A stretch of 52,439 nt of DNA from Syntrophaceae bacterium (GTDB lineage: Bacteria > Desulfobacterota > Syntrophia > Syntrophales > Smithellaceae): assembly GCA_025355345.1 (NCBI GenBank), contig JANXZU010000104.1, positions 1 through 52,439 on the forward strand, read 5' to 3'. Position 1 is the stretch's first letter; each line of letters begins with the position of its first letter. Below are positions 51,845 to 52,439 of this stretch, one piece after another. The translations under genes and the position numbers were made by a program. The notes under the pieces were generated by a model. It made no database searches. It was not told the origin of the DNA and worked only from the letters and a program-made list of their open reading frames with translations.

Positions 51845-52439
51845 TCAACTCAGGCTATTTTCCTTCCAGAAGGTCCCTACATTCTTTATAATATTTTCCA
51901 TGTCATTGGAATAATAACAGTTTATTTCATTGTCTGCGGCAAACCAGGTCATTTGCCTTTTGGCATAATGCCAGGTTTCATTAGAAATTAAATGCAGGAC
52001 ACGTTCCCAATTATACTTACCACCCAGGAACTCAATAACCTGCTTATAGCCCAGTGATTGAAATGGCTTCAACTTTTTACTGTAGCCCAGATCCAAAAGA
52101 GTTTTAACCTCGTCCAAAAGACCAGCGGCAATCATTTTTTCTGTTCTTCTGCCAATTCTGATTTTTAATTCTTTACGATCAAATTGAAGACCGATTTTGT
52201 ATGTAATATAAGGACTATCTGCAAAAGCGTGTCTCTTTTGCATTTCGATAATTGATTCACCACTTTGCTCTAAAACCTCCAGCGCCCGAATTACGCGGAC
52301 GGAATCGTTAGGGTTTATCTTTAGTGCCGCCAACTCGTCCCGCTGCTTCAACAATTTATAAAGATATTCTTTACCGTGAAGATTATGGAGCTCCCTGTAG
52401 TGATTTCGAATTTTATCATCTACCGCGGGCGTATCAATA
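51845..52439 (-). CDS. miaA: tRNA dimethylallyltransferase, 5' end cut by the window
   Basis: Adds the dimethylallyl group to A37 of tRNAs reading codons that start with U. The visible C-terminal 198 residues are in frame to the window end and begin IDTPAVDDKIRNHYRELHN; then follow NPNDSVRVIRALEVLEQSG, DRKELKIRIGRRTEKMIAAGLLDEVKTLL (in pieces), QSLGYKQVIEFL and WHYAKRQMTWF, all family blocks. The P-loop region lies outside. Any start codon inside the window, such as TTG at 52354, is artificial. Confidence 0.93.
   Translation of the reverse strand, partial: IDTPAVDDKIRNHYRELHNLHGKEYLYKLLKQRDELAALKINPNDSVRVIRALEVLEQSGESIIEMQKRHAFADSPYITYKIGLQFDRKELKIRIGRRTEKMIAAGLLDEVKTLLDLGYSKKLKPFQSLGYKQVIEFLGGKYNWERVLHLISNETWHYAKRQMTWFAADNEINCYYSNDMENIIKNVGTFWKENSLS

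Overview
The window reads as one contiguous piece of an anaerobic Gram-negative chromosome, most likely a Desulfobacterota (former Deltaproteobacteria) member related to Syntrophus/Smithella-type syntrophs. That placement is an inference from gene content: a giant BcrAD/BadFG-type CoA-dehydratase activase, a ferredoxin-linked 2-oxoacid oxidoreductase, a Methanosarcina-Cam-like gamma carbonic anhydrase, an AhbB-type siroheme decarboxylase next to hemL, a c-di-GMP-I riboswitch in front of type IV pilus genes, and the argS/SPOR pair. No phage, plasmid, transposase, rRNA, tRNA or CRISPR was found. Most of the window is ordinary chromosome.

Layout. 1-2.5 kb (+): UDP-glucuronate decarboxylase and UDP-glucose dehydrogenase (UDP-xylose route). 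2.6-10.5 kb (-): a translation/secretion run transcribed argS, SPOR protein, ffh, rpsP, KH protein, rimM, trmD, SPOUT methyltransferase, rplS, rnhB, yraN. 11-18.4 kb (-): type IV pilus block with prepilin peptidase pilD behind a c-di-GMP-I riboswitch, then fimT/pilV/pilW/pilX-like minor pilins and a 1.3-thousand-residue PilY1 that carries a Cys-rich tandem repeat inside its VWA domain. 18.5-23 kb: nucleotide-sugar genes (rmlC-like, rmlA), ribD, a COG2509-type flavoprotein and a stand-alone NusG paralogue. 23.3-26.8 kb (+): 2-oxoacid:ferredoxin oxidoreductase operon with a tandem-ACT protein and a small GGQ ribosome-rescue factor. 26.9-35.3 kb: a TMTC-like membrane protein, F0 subunit c (-), then ahbB-hemL, gmd-fcl, and the F0 genes atpZ/I-atpI-atpB (+). 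35.6-39.9 kb (+): the giant activase. 40-52.4 kb (mostly -): OFA-type transporter, PagL-like outer-membrane protein (+), J-domain protein, gamma carbonic anhydrase, coaE-coaX-birA, ndk, nadC, valS, a TPR lipoprotein and miaA cut by the window edge.

The most unusual feature is in the intergenic DNA. At least nine copies of a two-hairpin element occur at eight loci. The flanks are constant (about GGGATARTTC and TCAYTAA). The second hairpin has a 4-bp basal helix, a 2-nt bulge and a distal helix whose sequence differs between most copies while both arms change together. Such covariation points to selection or mobilisation of a structure rather than a sequence. These elements are nested in, or sit beside, a second 57-bp palindrome family found six times, mostly just past stop codons, with sites that look filled and empty.

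How the genes fit together: the nucleotide-sugar genes (UDP-Xyl, dTDP-sugar, GDP-fucose type), the pilus block under c-di-GMP control and the NusG paralogue suggest surface polysaccharide and pilus-based surface life. The oxidoreductase, activase, F0 genes, carbonic anhydrase and OFA transporter fit an energy-limited anaerobe handling organic acids and CoA thioesters.
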